Positions 54,884 to 63,759 of a DNA stretch of 64,000 nt are shown in pieces. This stretch comes from Terriglobia bacterium (lineage in GTDB: Bacteria > Acidobacteriota > Terriglobia > Versatilivoradales > Versatilivoraceae): NCBI GenBank assembly GCA_951813285.1, contig OX638355.1:5024437-5088436 (forward strand), read 5' to 3'. Position 1 is the stretch's first letter. Each line of letters opens with the position of its first letter. Made by a program: the position numbers and the translations under genes. Below the pieces are notes generated by a model. That model saw only the letters and a list, made by a program, of their open reading frames with translations. It did no database searches and had not been told where the DNA came from.

Positions 54884-57800
54884 ATGGCCGTGACGTCTAT
54901 CAACAGCGAAGACCGGCTGGTGCAGGCGACCTTCGCCAAACACCTGGAACAGGTGCTGGGCTGGGACAGTATATATGCCTGGAACGAGGAAACCTTCGGG
55001 CCTAATGGCACCCTCGGCCGTGTCAATACCACGCAAGCGGTGCTGACCCAGGACCTGCGAGCAGCACTGAAACGGCTGAACCCCGAATTGCCGGCCTCCG
55101 CTGTCGACGACGCCGTGCGGGACCTGACCATCTACGACGTCAGCCGCTCGATGGTGCAGCACAACCACGATTTCTATCGGCTGCTCCGCAACGGCGTGCC
55201 CGTGGAATTCCGGGACGCCCAGGGGCGCTCGAAATCCGCCCGGGCCCGCGTTATCGACTTCGACAACGCGCCCGGCTCGAACCGCTTCCTTGCCGTGCGC
55301 GAACTGAAGCTCACCGGTATCCGAACGCCCAACTACAACCGCCGCGCCGACCTGGTCTGTTTCGTCAACGGACTGCCGCTCGTCTTCATCGAGCTGAAGG
55401 CGGTCTACAGGAACATCCGCGAGGGCTTCGACAACAATCTCTCCGACTACATGGACAAGAACGTCATCGCCCACGCCTTCCATCACAACGCCTTTCTGGT
55501 GGTTTCAAACGGCGACCGAGCCCGCTACGGCTCCATTACCGCCGAGTGGGGGCACTTTGCCGAATGGAAGCGGCTCGAGGAGGCGGACAGGGGCAGCCTG
55601 GAAGCCCAGGTGCTGCTGAATGGCATGCTGGCGCAGGACCGGCTGCTGGACATCGTGGAGAACTTCATCCTGTTCGACGAGAGCAAGCCGGGGCCCACCC
55701 GGAAGATCATTGCGAGGAACCACCAGGTGCTGGGCGTCAACCGGGCGGTGGACTCGGTGGCGCGGCAGGAAGCCTTGAAACGAGAGTTGCCTCCGAAAAA
55801 ACGTCTCAGGCATCGCGCGGTCGAACTGCCGCTCGAATCCCGTGTACCCGCGGACTACGTGCCGGCCCCGGGGAGGGCGGCCGAGCCGGAACCGCCTTAC
55901 ATACCCAAGGGGCCGGTCGATATCATCGAGCGGGTGCATCCCGACCTCGGCCGGCTGGGCGTCTTCTGGCACACCCAGGGCAGCGGCAAGTCCTATTCCA
56001 TGGCCTTCTTCGCCGAGAAGGTGCGTCGGAAGCTGGAAGGCAACTTCACCTTCCTGCTGATGACGGACCGAAACGATCTCGACGGCCAGATGTACGGGAC
56101 ATTCGTCGGCTGCGGCATCGCCGACGACCAGACCCCTCGGGCCGCCTCGGGAGACGATCTGGAAAAGCTGCTGAAGGAGAACCACCGCTACCTCTTCAGC
56201 CTGATCCACAAGTTCAATAAGAACGTCGATCCCAAGCAGCCCTACAGCCGGCGCGACGACATCATCGTCATCTCGGACGAAGCCCATCGCACCCAGGCGG
56301 GCCGGCTGGCGCGCAACATGCGCCTGGCGCTGCCCAACGCGGCCTTCATCGGCTTCACGGGCACACCGCTTTTCAAGCACGACGAACTCACCAAACGCAT
56401 CTTCGGGGACTATGTCTCTCGATACGACTTCAAGCGGTCCGAGGAGGACGGGGCGACCGTCAAGCTGGTCTACGAGAACCGGGGCGAAAAACTGGGCGTG
56501 GCGCGGATAGATCTGAACGACCGCATCGCGGCCAAGATCGAAGAGGCCGAGCTGGACCCCGACCGGGAAGCGCTGCTGGAAAAGCTGCTGGGCAAGGACT
56601 ACGAGGTCATTACCGCGGACGAACGTCTTGACAGGATTGCGGACGATTTCGTCGAGCACTGCGCCACCCGCTGGGAATCGGGCAAGTCGATGCTGGTCTG
56701 CATCGACAAGATCACCTGCGCCCGGATGCTTCAGTTGATCGTTCCACGATGGCGGGCGAAGACGAAGTCGGTCCGGGCAGCGGCAGAGGTGAGGCTCGCG
56801 CAGGCGCAGGCGGAGAGTAACCAGACCCGCCGCACCACTCTTGAAAAGGAGGCGAAGAACCTGGCAGCCCAAGCGGACTGGCTGGATGAATCCATTGTCG
56901 AGATCATTATCAGCGAAGCGCAAAACGAGGTAAGAGACTTCAAGAAATGGGGCTTCGATATCGTCCCCCACCGGGCCCTGATGAAGCAGGGCTTCGAGGC
57001 GGCCGACGGGAAGCCGATGGATGTGGAAATCGCCTTCAAAACCCCGGATCATCGCTTTCGTGTCGCCATCGTCTGCGCCATGTGGCTGACCGGTTTCGAC
57101 GTCGAGTGTCTTTCAACGCTCTACGTCGACAAGCCCATGAAAGCGCATACGCTGATGCAGGCGATCGCGCGGGCGAACCGGGTGTATCCCGGCAAGGATT
57201 TCGGTCTGATCGTCGACTACAACGGCATGCTGAAAAGCCTGCGGGAGGCGCTGGCGCAGTATGCGCTCGGCGATGACGGGGACGGCAGCGAGGAGATCGT
57301 CGCGCCGGTCGAGGAGCGTGTGCAGGCGCTGATCGAGGCCATCGAGGCGGCCGAGGCCCATCTGCGCAGGCTGGGGTTTGACCCGGCGACGCTCGTCGGC
57401 TCCACCGGTTTCGAGCGCATCAAGAGACTGAAGGATGCGGTGGACGTCGTCTATTCCAGCGACAAGGCCAAGCGCCGATTCGAGATCCTGGCTCGACAGG
57501 TGTTCGTCCGCTTCAAGGCATTGCTGATGGAGCCTTCGGCAGATGCCTTCGCCGAGCGGCACGACAATCTCGAGGCAATCTACAGGAAGCTGACGGAGCG
57601 GCGCGATACTGCGGACGTGACAGAGCTTCTGAAGGCGCTTCACCGGATTGTCAACGAGGCCATCCGCACACAGGCGCCGGGCGATGACCAGGCGGAGGGT
57701 TTGACCATCGACCTCAGCCTGATCGACATGGAAAAGCTGCACGACGAGTTCGCAAAGAAGGTCCGGCGCAAGGCGACGGCGCTTCAGGACATCCGGGAAG

Positions 57801-58300
57801 TCGTCGAGCAGAAGCTTGCCATGATGCTAAAGCTCAACCCTTCGCGCATGGACTATCAGCAGAAGTATGAGGAGATCGTCGCCGACTACAATCGCGAGAA
57901 GGACCGCGTGACCATCGAGGAAACCTTCCGCCGGCTGACGGAACTCATGGAAGAGTTGGACGAAGAGCAAAAGCGCGCAGTGCAGGAAGGCCTTGATGAG
58001 GACGAGCTCGCGTTGTTCGACTTGCTCAAGAAGGACAATCTGGCCAAGACTGAGCGGGAGCGCGTCAAACAGACGAGCCGCAACCTCCTGGCCTCTATCA
58101 AGGGGCGGCTCTCGGAACTCGATCGTTTCTGGGAGAAGGAGCAGACCAAGGCGGAAATCGAAGTGTTCATTCTTGACCAAGTGCATACCAGCCTTCCGAC
58201 GCCTCCATTCACCGCCGAGGAGAAGAAGGTGGTCGCGGCCGAGGTCTATGCCCATGTCTGGCAGCAGGCCGTCAGCGGTCGTTTTGAGAGGGCAGCGTGA
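54884..58300 (+). CDS. hsdR: Type I restriction enzyme endonuclease/translocase subunit
   Basis: 1138 residues from the ATG at 54884 (MAVTSINSEDRLVQATF), preceded by GGGAGGGG. The frame is open to 54836, overlapping hsdS. The N-terminal PD-(D/E)xK nuclease has RRADLVCFVNGLPLVFIELKA (about 152-172). The SF2 motor has HTQGSGKSYSM (about 364-374), SDEAHRTQ (about 464-471), FIGFTGTPLF and QAIARANRVYPGKDFGLIVDY. It cuts foreign DNA after ATP-driven translocation. The last about 300 residues are helical and dock on the M2S core. Confidence 0.96.
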   Translation: MAVTSINSEDRLVQATFAKHLEQVLGWDSIYAWNEETFGPNGTLGRVNTTQAVLTQDLRAALKRLNPELPASAVDDAVRDLTIYDVSRSMVQHNHDFYRLLRNGVPVEFRDAQGRSKSARARVIDFDNAPGSNRFLAVRELKLTGIRTPNYNRRADLVCFVNGLPLVFIELKAVYRNIREGFDNNLSDYMDKNVIAHAFHHNAFLVVSNGDRARYGSITAEWGHFAEWKRLEEADRGSLEAQVLLNGMLAQDRLLDIVENFILFDESKPGPTRKIIARNHQVLGVNRAVDSVARQEALKRELPPKKRLRHRAVELPLESRVPADYVPAPGRAAEPEPPYIPKGPVDIIERVHPDLGRLGVFWHTQGSGKSYSMAFFAEKVRRKLEGNFTFLLMTDRNDLDGQMYGTFVGCGIADDQTPRAASGDDLEKLLKENHRYLFSLIHKFNKNVDPKQPYSRRDDIIVISDEAHRTQAGRLARNMRLALPNAAFIGFTGTPLFKHDELTKRIFGDYVSRYDFKRSEEDGATVKLVYENRGEKLGVARIDLNDRIAAKIEEAELDPDREALLEKLLGKDYEVITADERLDRIADDFVEHCATRWESGKSMLVCIDKITCARMLQLIVPRWRAKTKSVRAAAEVRLAQAQAESNQTRRTTLEKEAKNLAAQADWLDESIVEIIISEAQNEVRDFKKWGFDIVPHRALMKQGFEAADGKPMDVEIAFKTPDHRFRVAIVCAMWLTGFDVECLSTLYVDKPMKAHTLMQAIARANRVYPGKDFGLIVDYNGMLKSLREALAQYALGDDGDGSEEIVAPVEERVQALIEAIEAAEAHLRRLGFDPATLVGSTGFERIKRLKDAVDVVYSSDKAKRRFEILARQVFVRFKALLMEPSADAFAERHDNLEAIYRKLTERRDTADVTELLKALHRIVNEAIRTQAPGDDQAEGLTIDLSLIDMEKLHDEFAKKVRRKATALQDIREVVEQKLAMMLKLNPSRMDYQQKYEEIVADYNREKDRVTIEETFRRLTELMEELDEEQKRAVQEGLDEDELALFDLLKKDNLAKTERERVKQTSRNLLASIKGRLSELDRFWEKEQTKAEIEVFILDQVHTSLPTPPFTAEEKKVVAAEVYAHVWQQAVSGRFERAA

Positions 58301-59163
58301 TAAAGCAAGCGGCAATACGGCTGGTCGACGCAGGATGGGATCGGGAACTATCGGAGGCTATTCGCGCGGATTCCAGTGAGGTCCACATCGTCTGCCCGTT
58401 CATCAAAAAAGGCGCACTTGACTGTCTCCTGTCGCATCGGCCCCGCAACCTTCAGGTGATTACCCGATTCAATCTGGCCGATTTCGCTGAAGGCGTCAGC
58501 GATATCGAGGCGCTGCGACTGCTGCTAGAAGCCGGCGCCGGCATCCGCGGTATCGGGGACCTCCATGCCAAGTTGTATCTCTTCGGGACAAGCCGGGCGA
58601 TCATTACCTCGGCAAATCTCACAAGGGCTGCGCTCACCCGAAACCACGAGTTCGGGATGGTTGCCGATGACGCGGCAGTCATCGCGGCCTGCCGGGACTA
58701 TTTCGATGGACTTTGGCGACGCGCCGGCGCGGGCCTGTCCCGAGATATGCTCGATAGCTGGGAAGAAACCGTTACCCGCTACTGTGCGGCTAGCGGAAGA
58801 CCCAATCGCGCAAGCGGACTCGATGATTTCGGCGCGGATTCGGGGATTGTGGCCAAACTACCCGTTTCCCTTCCCCCTGTCGTGGCTGATGCGGACCAGG
58901 CCTTCGTCAAATTCCTTGGAGAAGGCCATAACCGGGTGCCGATCTCTTGCACCACTCTTGAGGAGATTAAAGAGACGGACTGTCATTGGGCGCTACCCTA
59001 TCCCGCAAACCGACGCCCGAGAGGCGTCAAAGACGGCGCCGTCATGTTTATCGCACGGCTCACGGACGAACCCGACATTCGAATTTTCGGTCGCGCCATC
59101 GCCATGAAGCATGATCCAGACCGGGACAACGCGTCCCGCGAGGATATTGCGCGTCGCTCATGG

Positions 59164-59171
59164 AAAGAAAA
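59164..59171. repeat. Target site duplication, left copy (AAAGAAAA)
   Basis: AAAGAAAA is repeated at 62082-62089 directly outside the right inverted repeat. The length of 8 bp is that expected for IS1595-type transposition. Confidence 0.93.
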
Positions 59172-59196
59172 GGGAATTATATACAATTCTAACCAA
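59172..59196. repeat. Left terminal inverted repeat
   Basis: 25 bp, perfect reverse complement of 62057-62081. Confidence 0.95.
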
Positions 59197-59202
59197 AACC
59201 TC

Positions 59203-59251
59203 TTGACAGGTCCGGTCGCGTCGGGTTAAAATACTTCCATAATTAAGGAGG
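59203..59251 (+). promoter_or_regulatory. Transposase promoter and ribosome binding site
   Basis: TTGACA (59203-59208), an 18-bp spacer and TAAAAT (59227-59232) form a near-consensus sigma-70 promoter. AAGGAGG (59245-59251) sits 5 bases before the transposase ATG. Confidence 0.8.
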
Positions 59252-59256
59252 TTGAT

Positions 59257-60189
59257 ATGGCCCAACGCGCACCCGGAAAGCACTACCGAAAAGGCATGAC
59301 AATCCGCCAGCTTCTGGCGATGTTCCCCGACGATGCAGCGGCCGAGGCGTGGTTCGTCAAGGTCCGCTGGCCGCATGGGATCGCCTGCCCGCATTGCGGA
59401 TCGGTCAAGGTTGGCGAAGTCAAGAACCGGAAGCCCGCCCCCTACCGTTGCCGCGACTGCCGGAAGTTCTTTTCCGTCAAGACCAAGACCTTGATGCACA
59501 GCTCAAACCTGGGGCTTCAGACCTGGGCCATCGCCTACTACCTGCTGGCTACCGGGATCAAGGGTACCTCCAGCATGAAGCTCCACCGCGACCTGGGGAT
59601 CACTCAGAAGACGGCTTGGTTTCTGGCCCATCGGATTCGGGAAACCTGGAAATACCAGCAGGAGCCCTACATCGGACCGGTGGAAGTGGACGAGGCTTAC
59701 ATCGGCGGCAAGGAAAGCAACAAACACGCCAGCAAGCGCCGGAACGATGGGCGTGGGCCGGTTGGCAAGACAGCCGTGATCGGGGTCAAGGATCGCACCA
59801 CCAACCAGATCGGCGCGCAAGTGTTGAGCAGGACTGATAAGGAATCCCTGCAGGGCGCGGTGAAGGCCCGCACCGACAAGGGCGCGGTTGTTTACACCGA
59901 CGAGCACAAGGGCTATTCGGGACTGCCGAACCGGGAGACGGTCAAGCACTCAGTCGGCCAGTACGTCAACGGTCAGGCGCACACCAACGGGATCGAGAGC
60001 TTTTGGGCGCTGCTCAAGCGGGGCTACTACGGAACCTACCACCAAATGAGCCGGAAGCATTTGGACCGTTACGTAACGGAGTTTGCCGGCCGTCATAACG
60101 ACCGCCGCTCCAGCACCCTAGGTCAAATGGCCATCATGGTCCAGGGTGCCGATTGCAAGCGGTTGCGGTATCGGGATCTGGTGGGGTAG
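59257..60189 (+). CDS. IS1595-family (ISXO2-like) transposase
   Basis: 310 residues. The N-terminal zinc ribbon has C44xxC47 and C65xxC68 (CPHCGS...CRDC), the IS1595 hallmark. The DDE core has D145 (EVDEAYIGGK), D215 (YTDEHKGY) and E247 in NGIESFWALLKRGYYGTYH, with the ISXO2-type Asn three residues earlier. All catalytic residues are present, so it should be active. Its stop is directly adjacent to the stop of the leftward passenger gene at 60190. Confidence 0.96.
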   Translation: MAQRAPGKHYRKGMTIRQLLAMFPDDAAAEAWFVKVRWPHGIACPHCGSVKVGEVKNRKPAPYRCRDCRKFFSVKTKTLMHSSNLGLQTWAIAYYLLATGIKGTSSMKLHRDLGITQKTAWFLAHRIRETWKYQQEPYIGPVEVDEAYIGGKESNKHASKRRNDGRGPVGKTAVIGVKDRTTNQIGAQVLSRTDKESLQGAVKARTDKGAVVYTDEHKGYSGLPNRETVKHSVGQYVNGQAHTNGIESFWALLKRGYYGTYHQMSRKHLDRYVTEFAGRHNDRRSSTLGQMAIMVQGADCKRLRYRDLVG

Positions 60190-60468
60190 TCACTCCACCG
60201 GCTCAATCTCGTGGTAGTTCTCACTGCGTTGGCCTTGGCTACGCTTTTCACGACGTGGCGATGGCCGGCAGAAGTCGTAGGGGTTCCCACCCTCCCGCAC
60301 TATTTTTGCGATTTCCTGAACATCGCTACCGATATGGCCCTGGAAGTTCAGGGCAGTATGAAGGCTGAAACTTCGTGCTCGGATCGCCGCCAACTCCAGC
60401 ATTGCTGCGTCCAACAAATTGCTTGACAGGGGATTCGGCAGGTGGGCATACTTGTCCCGTTCGGACAT
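60190..60468 (-). CDS. Transposon passenger hypothetical protein 1
   Basis: 92 residues; the ATG follows AAAGGAG at 5 bases. Mostly helical (LLDAAMLELAAIRARSFSLHTALNFQGHIGSDVQEIAKIV), with a charged, disordered C-terminus (RREKRSQGQRSENYHEIE). No family recognised. Its position between the transposase and the right end makes it cargo. Confidence 0.65.
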   Translation of the reverse strand: MSERDKYAHLPNPLSSNLLDAAMLELAAIRARSFSLHTALNFQGHIGSDVQEIAKIVREGGNPYDFCRPSPRREKRSQGQRSENYHEIEPVE

Positions 60469-60527
60469 TTCGTCTCCTTTGCTGGTTCTACCTGGGCAGG
60501 CGACCAGCTCACAATTTGAGAAAGCGA

Positions 60528-60555
60528 ACGCCGCGGCTGCAACCGCGGCGTTTTT
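60528..60555 (+). terminator. Hairpin with T-run inside the transposon
   Basis: ACGCCGCGG-CTGCAA-CCGCGGCGT forms a 9-bp stem followed by TTTTT on the plus strand. No gene read in that direction ends here except read-through from the transposase. It may insulate the transposase from downstream cargo, or act as an attenuator on leftward transcription. Confidence 0.55.
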
Positions 60556-60573
60556 ACTTTCAGGGGAATTGTA

Positions 60574-60774
60574 TCACTTGTCCTGGACTTCGACGAACCT
60601 CATCCGCGCTGATTTCTTCAAGCGGTCAGACAGCTCTACAGCTTGCTCCTGATTGAGATAGGTGTCTACCGCCTCCCCGTTAGTAAATGCGAGCCTCAAA
60701 ACAAGCATCTGCTCATTTGGTGATCTAACGTCACCGGTAACTGTAACCGTTGAACTGCTTAGTGCCTGAGTCAT
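60574..60774 (-). CDS. Transposon passenger hypothetical protein 2
   Basis: 66 residues from the ATG at 60774 (MTQALSSSTVTVTGDVRSPN), preceded by AAGGAG at 6 bases. The open frame continues to 60864, but the ribosome binding site decides the start. Strand-forming N-terminal half, then a helix (LNQEQAVELSDRLKKSARM). Unrecognised; possibly a small DNA-binding or host-interaction protein. Confidence 0.6.
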   Translation of the reverse strand: MTQALSSSTVTVTGDVRSPNEQMLVLRLAFTNGEAVDTYLNQEQAVELSDRLKKSARMRFVEVQDK

Positions 60775-60877
60775 GAATGTCTCCTTTTTCGTTGCGAATT
60801 TCCTACAAGGCTGAGCGGGTTGCAACCGCCCGGCCGCGACCTCACCAGGGGAAGCTCGTAGCACCCTGCCTGGTGTT

Positions 60878-61411
60878 CTACCGGCCCGGGTTCAGGACCG
60901 GATCTCGCTTGCTATGGACTCCATTGAAAAGTCCATGTTTGCATCCATTTGCTACCAGATTTTTGTGAAGCGCTAGGTAGGCTGTCGTCGCCCGACGGAT
61001 TTGCACTACCTCGGCTTGATACTTGGCCAGTTCACGGCGATATGACGCCCACGCCCGCGAGATATTGCGCCGCTTAGCGGCTGGGCCTCCGACGAGGTGG
61101 GGCTTGACCTTCTGAGCACTCTTGACAGCGTGTGGAACTCCAAGGGCGTCAGTTTCCAACAGATAGCCCTTGCGTGGAATTTCCCCAGCCCCACGGCATC
61201 GCCACACCCGCATATCCTCCCGGATCTTTTCGCACGTGTCGCTGTCGCTTGGCTCAGGAATGCCGCCACCGTTTCTAAGGTAGTTTTCCCCATACTTCTG
61301 TATCCGGTAGGCTCTCAAGGTGGGCTGCAATTCGTTGTACTTGTAGCACTGCGCGGTCAAGATGGACGGGGCCGCCAAGGCAACCACGCCCACCAGGGCG
61401 AAGATTCGCAT
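60878..61411 (-). CDS. Transposon passenger, putative exported protein
   Basis: 177 residues from the ATG at 61411, with AAGGAAGAG just upstream. A clear signal peptide (MRIFALVGVVALAAPSILTAQ) precedes a Cys-containing soluble domain (CYKYNELQ, DTCEKIREDMRVWRC). The C-terminal half is basic and helical (AKRRNISRAWASYRRELAKYQAEVVQIRRA). No family recognised. A secreted product is unusual cargo for a small insertion sequence. Confidence 0.65.
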   Translation of the reverse strand: MRIFALVGVVALAAPSILTAQCYKYNELQPTLRAYRIQKYGENYLRNGGGIPEPSDSDTCEKIREDMRVWRCRGAGEIPRKGYLLETDALGVPHAVKSAQKVKPHLVGGPAAKRRNISRAWASYRRELAKYQAEVVQIRRATTAYLALHKNLVANGCKHGLFNGVHSKRDPVLNPGR

Positions 61412-61698
61412 GATCTCTTCCTTTCGTTGCATAGCTCATAGCGCCCGGTAAATGGGTGCCGGGCCTTGCAACCGGCAGAAAGAGAAAGCCGTTCCGTCTA
61501 TTCCCCTAACCCCCGAATGGTGCGCGCCACCACCCGGGAGCCATGCTGCGGGTCTTATATTCAACGAAAGGCCCGACATAAGGCGTCGGCCTCTTTCGCT
61601 TGGTTGCACGTGGCTATCCTATCAGCTTCGTTAGCCTGGCAATAAATAATTATTGAGCTGTGGGGAGGTGTGCTACGATTTGGGCACGGAGGTTCCCG

Positions 61699-61851
61699 AT
61701 GAGTCAGGAACAGTTTGACGCAATCCAAAAGCAGTTCGAGGAAATGCGTGGGATGCTGGTAGAAATCAAAGAACACATTAACGTGATCGCCGCCCGCGTT
61801 GAGAACCTGGAAATCAACTTGCTATCCCCAGGAGAGCGTCTGCGCCGGTAA
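61699..61851 (+). CDS. Transposon passenger, small coiled-coil protein
   Basis: 50 residues from the ATG at 61699 (MSQEQFDAIQKQFEEMRG), with GGAGG 7 bases upstream. Nearly all heptad-type helix (MLVEIKEHINVIAARVENLEINLL). Could oligomerise; function unknown. It is followed 14 bp later by the next small gene. Confidence 0.6.
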   Translation: MSQEQFDAIQKQFEEMRGMLVEIKEHINVIAARVENLEINLLSPGERLRR

Positions 61852-61865
61852 CAAGGAGCCAGCCA

Positions 61866-62048
61866 ATGAAACGCAAACCCACCCCAGCACCCAAGCGCAA
61901 GCCCGGCCGTCCGGTTGAGCTGGTCATGCCGGACCCCATTCCCGACACGCCTGAGAACATCGCGCGGGCTTGTATGCAAGGCCCACCAAAGAAGACCTGG
62001 GATTTCCTCAAGCCCAACTCACCCGCCCGACGTCCCGCCAGGGCTTAG
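61866..62048 (+). CDS. Transposon passenger, small proline/lysine-rich protein
   Basis: 60 residues with AAGGAG 7 bases upstream. The N-terminus is basic and proline-rich (KRKPTPAPKRKPGRPVEL, with a GRP AT-hook-like tripeptide). The middle has PDTPENIARACMQGPPKKTWDFL. It may bind DNA. It ends 8 bp before the right inverted repeat. Confidence 0.6.
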   Translation: MKRKPTPAPKRKPGRPVELVMPDPIPDTPENIARACMQGPPKKTWDFLKPNSPARRPARA

Positions 62049-62056
62049 TCTTTGGC

Positions 62057-62081
62057 TTGGTTAGAATTGTATATAATTCCC
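62057..62081. repeat. Right terminal inverted repeat
   Basis: 25 bp, perfect reverse complement of 59172-59196. Immediately outside is the right copy of AAAGAAAA (62082-62089). Confidence 0.95.
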
Positions 62082-62387
62082 AAAGAAAAGTGGCCGACGT
62101 ATATACGCGTACATCACGCCGAGTTCGTTGCCGGGACCATGGAGAACGGCATCTCGCTGAATGAGTTAATGGCTACACTCGGAAGCGATTCATTTGCATC
62201 GACTCAGCGTAATGCGGCCCGCGGCGCCGGCAACACGGATCCTCGGCGCGCATACATGCAACAGCCAGCCGTCGAACTTACTTCGCAAGGGCTTTACCGG
62301 CTCGGTGAGCGGCTCCAGGAGGCGTTCGACGAACACGGCAAGGTTCCGCAGGATAGACTCGACGAATTCGGCTGGCCTACGCTGTGA
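62082..62387 (+). pseudogene. Phospholipase-D-like protein, 3' part
   Basis: Begins with the right copy of the target duplication. Joining 59171 to 62090 restores ...RSWKEKWPTYIRVHHAEFVAG... in frame to the TGA at 62387. The piece has no start or ribosome binding site of its own. It carries the C-terminal about 100 residues, including LTSQGLYRLGERLQEAFDEHG, unlike the catalytic part upstream. Confidence 0.88.
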
Positions 62388-62408
62388 TTGGGCCTGGAAC
62401 GAATACTC

Positions 62409-63758
62409 TCAAGATGTCTCCCACAATCGGCGGACCGGTACGGCATAGAGACCTGCGCCGAAGCGCGTGCAGGTCTCTCCGTCATAGAGCACGACACCCG
62501 CGGCGAAGCGGTCGCCGGCGGCTTTGGCAAGCTTGCGCAGTCCGCGAAAATCTCCCGATGTCACCGTCGCCGCCGCCTTGACCTCCACACCTGCAACGGT
62601 TCGGCCTTCGCGCTCGATGACAACGTCCACTTCTGCGCGGTCCTTGTCCCGAAAGTGAAAAAAGCTTGTCGGCCTATCCTGCCAACTGGCCTGCCGTAAC
62701 AGCTCCAGGAACACAAACGTTTCCAGAAGTTGCCCAAGCAACGCACGGTCGGCAGCCAGCGAGGCGTTGTCGACGCCGAGCAGCGCCGATGCAAGTCCGG
62801 AATCGCCCACATGCAGTTTCGGTGTCTTCACCAATCGGCTCAGGCGATTGCTATGCCAGGGAGGGAGCCGTTTCAGCAAGAATAGTCTTTCGAGTAGCTC
62901 AACGTAGTCGCCAATGGTCTGACGACTGAGCTGGAAGGGCGAAGCCAGTTCAGTGAGATTGAACAGTCTGGCGGTCTGGGAAGCGGCCGCGCTCAGGAGT
63001 CGGGGCAGCACGTCGAGCATTCGGATACGCGCCATGTCCCTCACGTCCCGCTGGAGCTGGGCTCCAACGTAATCGCGATACCAATTGGCCTGACGCCGGG
63101 CTGTCGGACGCGTCAGCGCAGCCGGAAATCCTCCGGCGACTATCCGTTCAATGAGCTGTTTACCCAAGCGCTCGGTCTGCCGGATCTCGAATCCATCCCC
63201 GAACAAGGCATCCAGGAACCCGGGACGCATTCGGGAATCCAAGGCGGTCCCTGGCTGAACTGCCAGTTCACTTTGGGCCAATGGATGGAGCGGAACAATT
63301 TGCAGTCGTCCCGCCAGAGAGTCCGACAGCGTTGGGATGAGAAGCACATTGGTCGAGCCGATCAGGATGAAGCGCCCCGGCGTGCGCCGGCGATCTACTT
63401 CCAGCTTGAGCGCTGAGAACAGGTTCGGAACGCGCTGTATCTCGTCCAGAATTACCCGCTCCGGCAGGTCAGCGACGAAGCCCATGGGATCGGCCTGCGC
63501 GCCGTCTCGTGCGACAGCGTCATCGAAGGTGACGTATTTGTAGTCCCGGTGCTGTTGAGATACCCCCCAGCCAATGCGATCTTCACCCCAGGTGAGGTAG
63601 TCATCACCCCATTTCAGGTAATTCGGCGCACATGTGAACTGGGCCAGAGTTGTCTTGCCACACTGGCGTGGGCCGTGAATGAGCACCACTGGCGAGTCTT
63701 CCAGCGCCTCCGCCAGTCGGCGCTCGACATACCGAAGGTAGAAGTGAGATTTACTCAT
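62409..63758 (-). CDS. AAA ATPase with DUF4143 domain
   Basis: 449 residues from the ATG at 63758 (MSKSHFYLRYVERRLAEAL). Walker A HGPRQCGKTT is at 28-37 and Walker B VILDEIQRVP at about 101. The C-terminal half carries the DUF4143 winged-helix/nuclease-like region with FHFRDKDRAEVDVVIEREGRTVAGVEVKAAATV, which looks like a restriction-endonuclease-type fold (D...ExK). Members are widespread singletons of unclear role, sometimes called toxin- or stress-related. The repeated motifs just upstream suggest regulated expression. Confidence 0.9.
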   Translation of the reverse strand: MSKSHFYLRYVERRLAEALEDSPVVLIHGPRQCGKTTLAQFTCAPNYLKWGDDYLTWGEDRIGWGVSQQHRDYKYVTFDDAVARDGAQADPMGFVADLPERVILDEIQRVPNLFSALKLEVDRRRTPGRFILIGSTNVLLIPTLSDSLAGRLQIVPLHPLAQSELAVQPGTALDSRMRPGFLDALFGDGFEIRQTERLGKQLIERIVAGGFPAALTRPTARRQANWYRDYVGAQLQRDVRDMARIRMLDVLPRLLSAAASQTARLFNLTELASPFQLSRQTIGDYVELLERLFLLKRLPPWHSNRLSRLVKTPKLHVGDSGLASALLGVDNASLAADRALLGQLLETFVFLELLRQASWQDRPTSFFHFRDKDRAEVDVVIEREGRTVAGVEVKAAATVTSGDFRGLRKLAKAAGDRFAAGVVLYDGETCTRFGAGLYAVPVRRLWETS

Positions 63759-63759
63759 C

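Larger units (their letters stand above)
58297..59229 (+). pseudogene. Phospholipase-D-like protein, 5' part, interrupted by IS1595-type element
   Basis: Starts with a GTG overlapping the hsdR stop (GTGA), so it belongs to the hsd operon. The PLD-type motif HAKLYLFGTSRAIITSAN (90-107) follows the HxK...SxN pattern, but the Asp four residues after Lys is Gly. Relatives are nucleases or nuclease-like. True coding sequence runs to 59171. The last 19 codons (GIIYNSNQNLLTG...) come from the inserted element and end at a TAA at 59229. The remainder of the gene lies at 62090-62387. Joined, the gene is 1173 bp, 390 residues. Confidence 0.9.
59172..62081 (+). mobile_element. IS1595-type transposon with passenger genes (2,910 bp)
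   Basis: Bounded by 25-bp perfect terminal inverted repeats: left 59172-59196, starting GGGAATTATATACAATTC, and right 62057-62081. It is flanked by the 8-bp duplication AAAGAAAA. It encodes an ISXO2-like transposase near the left end and five small genes to its right (three leftward, two rightward). Perfect ends and an exact duplication indicate a recent insertion. Most simple IS1595 members are about 0.9-1.1 kb, so roughly 1.9 kb here is cargo. Confidence 0.95.

Noticed and set aside
59172-62081. Assembly chimera instead of a transposon
   Set aside because: Perfect inverted ends plus an 8-bp duplication, with exact in-frame restoration of the target gene, are only expected from genuine insertion.
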